Source: Bacteriovoracaceae bacterium UBA7695
Lineage (GTDB): Bacteria; Bdellovibrionota; Bacteriovoracia; Bacteriovoracales; Bacteriovoracaceae
Reading direction: 5' to 3'
Length of the DNA stretch: 43,690 nucleotides
Assembly (NCBI GenBank): GCA_002482685.1
Contig: DLGL01000017.1
Span: 1-43,690, forward strand
Shown here: one piece after another, positions 42,815 through 43,690 of the stretch
Layout: each line of letters starts with the position of its first letter
How positions within the stretch are numbered: position 1 is the stretch's first letter
Translations under genes and position numbers: made by a program
The notes under the pieces: model-generated
Databases searched by the model: none
The model's input: only the letters and a program-made list of their open reading frames with translations
Told to the model about the DNA's origin: nothing

Positions 42815-43690
42815 TTAGTGAATGGCCTTCAATTCTGCCGCAGCAATTACCATACGTTGAACTTCAGAAGTTCCCTCGTAAATTTCAGTAATTTTGGCAT
42901 CACGGAACATACGCTCAACCGGGTATTCCTTGGTATATCCATTACCTCCGCAGAGTTGAATCGCCTTGGTCGTAATCCACATGGCGGCTTCTGATGCGAA
43001 GAGTTTAGCTTGGGCGGATTCCTTAGAATATGGCTGCTCTGCATCTTTAAGGTGAGATGCATGATAAATTAATAGGCGCGAAGCCCCAATTTTGGTGCTC
43101 ATATCTGCCAGCATAAACTGAATTCCCTGAAGATTTGAAAGTGGAGCTCCGAACTGAACACGCTCTTTGGTATAGCGGATAGCATAGTCAAAAGCGCCTT
43201 GAGCTATTCCAAGTGCCTGAGAAGCAATTCCAATACGTCCACCGTCAAGAGTGGCCATGGCAACACGGAAACCTTTTTCAAGGTCGCCCAGTAAGGCATC
43301 TTTTGGAACTTTGACTTTATCAAAAGCTAGCTGGCAAGTTGAAGATCCACGGATCCCCAATTTGTCTTCTTCTTTGATAATTGAAAAACCCGGATTCGTC
43401 GTCTCAACGATAAAGCAACTTATCCCCTTATAGTCAGGGGTCTTTTTAGTTTTCGCAAAAACAATACACACGCCTGCTTCTTTTCCATTAGTGATCCAAT
43501 TTTTCACACCGTTAATTTCCCAGTGATCACCCTTGTCTTCAGCAAAAGTTGTGAGTGATCCGGCGTCTGATCCCGCATTGGGTTCAGACAAACAGAAACA
43601 TCCAATCCACTCTCCTGAAGCCATTTTCGGAAGGTATTTTTGCTTTTGAGCTTCAGTTCCGAAATTTAAAATAGGCCAGATCCCAAGAGA
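42815..43690 (-). CDS. Acyl-CoA dehydrogenase, N-terminus cut by window edge
   Basis: The frame stays open through 43690, so the start is outside; 291 residues are visible. Family marks: FGTEAQKQKYLP, CLSEPNAGSDAGSLTTFAE, WITNGKEAGVCIVFAKT, LGIRGSSTCQLAFDKVKV, RVQFGAPLSNLQGIQFMLAD, LCGGNGYTKEYPVERMFRDA, and catalytic Glu in EIYEGTSEVQR, as in short-chain butyryl-CoA-type enzymes. Third dehydrogenase in the window. An ATG inside the frame (43624) is not the true start because the family sequence continues upstream. Confidence 0.95.
   Translation of the reverse strand, partial: SLGIWPILNFGTEAQKQKYLPKMASGEWIGCFCLSEPNAGSDAGSLTTFAEDKGDHWEINGVKNWITNGKEAGVCIVFAKTKKTPDYKGISCFIVETTNPGFSIIKEEDKLGIRGSSTCQLAFDKVKVPKDALLGDLEKGFRVAMATLDGGRIGIASQALGIAQGAFDYAIRYTKERVQFGAPLSNLQGIQFMLADMSTKIGASRLLIYHASHLKDAEQPYSKESAQAKLFASEAAMWITTKAIQLCGGNGYTKEYPVERMFRDAKITEIYEGTSEVQRMVIAAAELKAIH

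Noticed and set aside
1..43690. tRNA, rRNA, CRISPR, IS or prophage elements
   Set aside because: No cloverleaf, spaced repeats, transposase or phage-gene resemblance was seen anywhere in the window.

Overview
The window looks like a chromosomal segment of a Gram-negative bacterium, most likely a Bdellovibrio-like predator of the Bacteriovoracales (Bdellovibrionota). This assignment is inferred. It rests on moderately AT-rich coding DNA, short tightly packed genes with frequent 1-13 nt overlaps, TTG/GTG starts, a full Tol envelope cluster, a PEGA-domain Ser/Thr kinase, GYF-PilZ and cyclic-nucleotide-binding proteins, several acyl-CoA dehydrogenases, and an FHA-GGDEF protein with the architecture of the Bdellovibrio predation cyclase DgcB. 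I saw no tRNA, rRNA, IS element, CRISPR array or phage module, and no gene-free stretch above 300 bp.

Layout. 1-3772 (minus strand): ftsE-ftsX-envC-like-ctpA, a cell-division and peptidoglycan-hydrolase control operon; ctpA runs off the left edge. 3903-7154 (minus): an HD-domain phosphohydrolase, a small conserved-looking protein, and a GAF-AAA+-Fis regulator that lacks the sigma-54 GAFTGA loop. 7291-14851 (minus): one long envelope operon, sppA-lapB-SH3-like-periplasmic protein-membrane protein-tolQ-tolR-tolA-tolB, with no pal after tolB. 14929-17771: a secreted phospholipase-D-like protein with an EF-hand loop, a tiny secreted charged protein, and rlmN. 18025-20803: an FHA coiled-coil protein, a small hypothetical gene and a possible glycoside hydrolase.

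20912-30236 (plus): two tandem acyl-CoA dehydrogenases, pgi, the FHA-GGDEF cyclase with its own promoter, mutL-miaA, and a secreted transglutaminase-like protein. The first dehydrogenase is isovaleryl-CoA-dehydrogenase-like and is interrupted by one in-frame UGA exactly where the family has a cysteine. 30258-36439: a di-haem cytochrome c peroxidase, the PEP synthase/PPDK regulatory protein, a PEGA Ser/Thr kinase, and an operon of GYF-PilZ protein, alpha/beta hydrolase and lipoprotein. 36640-43690: a VWA-like lipoprotein, a thiolase followed by a cyclic-nucleotide-binding protein, two small genes, a histone-H1-like protein with a zinc-finger-like C-terminal domain, and the C-terminal part of a third acyl-CoA dehydrogenase.

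How the genes fit together. Three themes recur: envelope constriction and remodelling (FtsEX-EnvC-CtpA, Tol, LapB, SppA); acyl-CoA and carbon metabolism (dehydrogenases, thiolase, Pgi, PPDK regulator); and phosphothreonine/c-di-GMP/cyclic-nucleotide signalling (kinase, two FHA proteins, GGDEF, PilZ, CNBD). The observations most worth pursuing are the UGA-interrupted dehydrogenase, the GAFTGA-less regulator, the uncharacterised genes between lapB and tolQ, the EF-hand PLD protein and the histone-like zinc protein.
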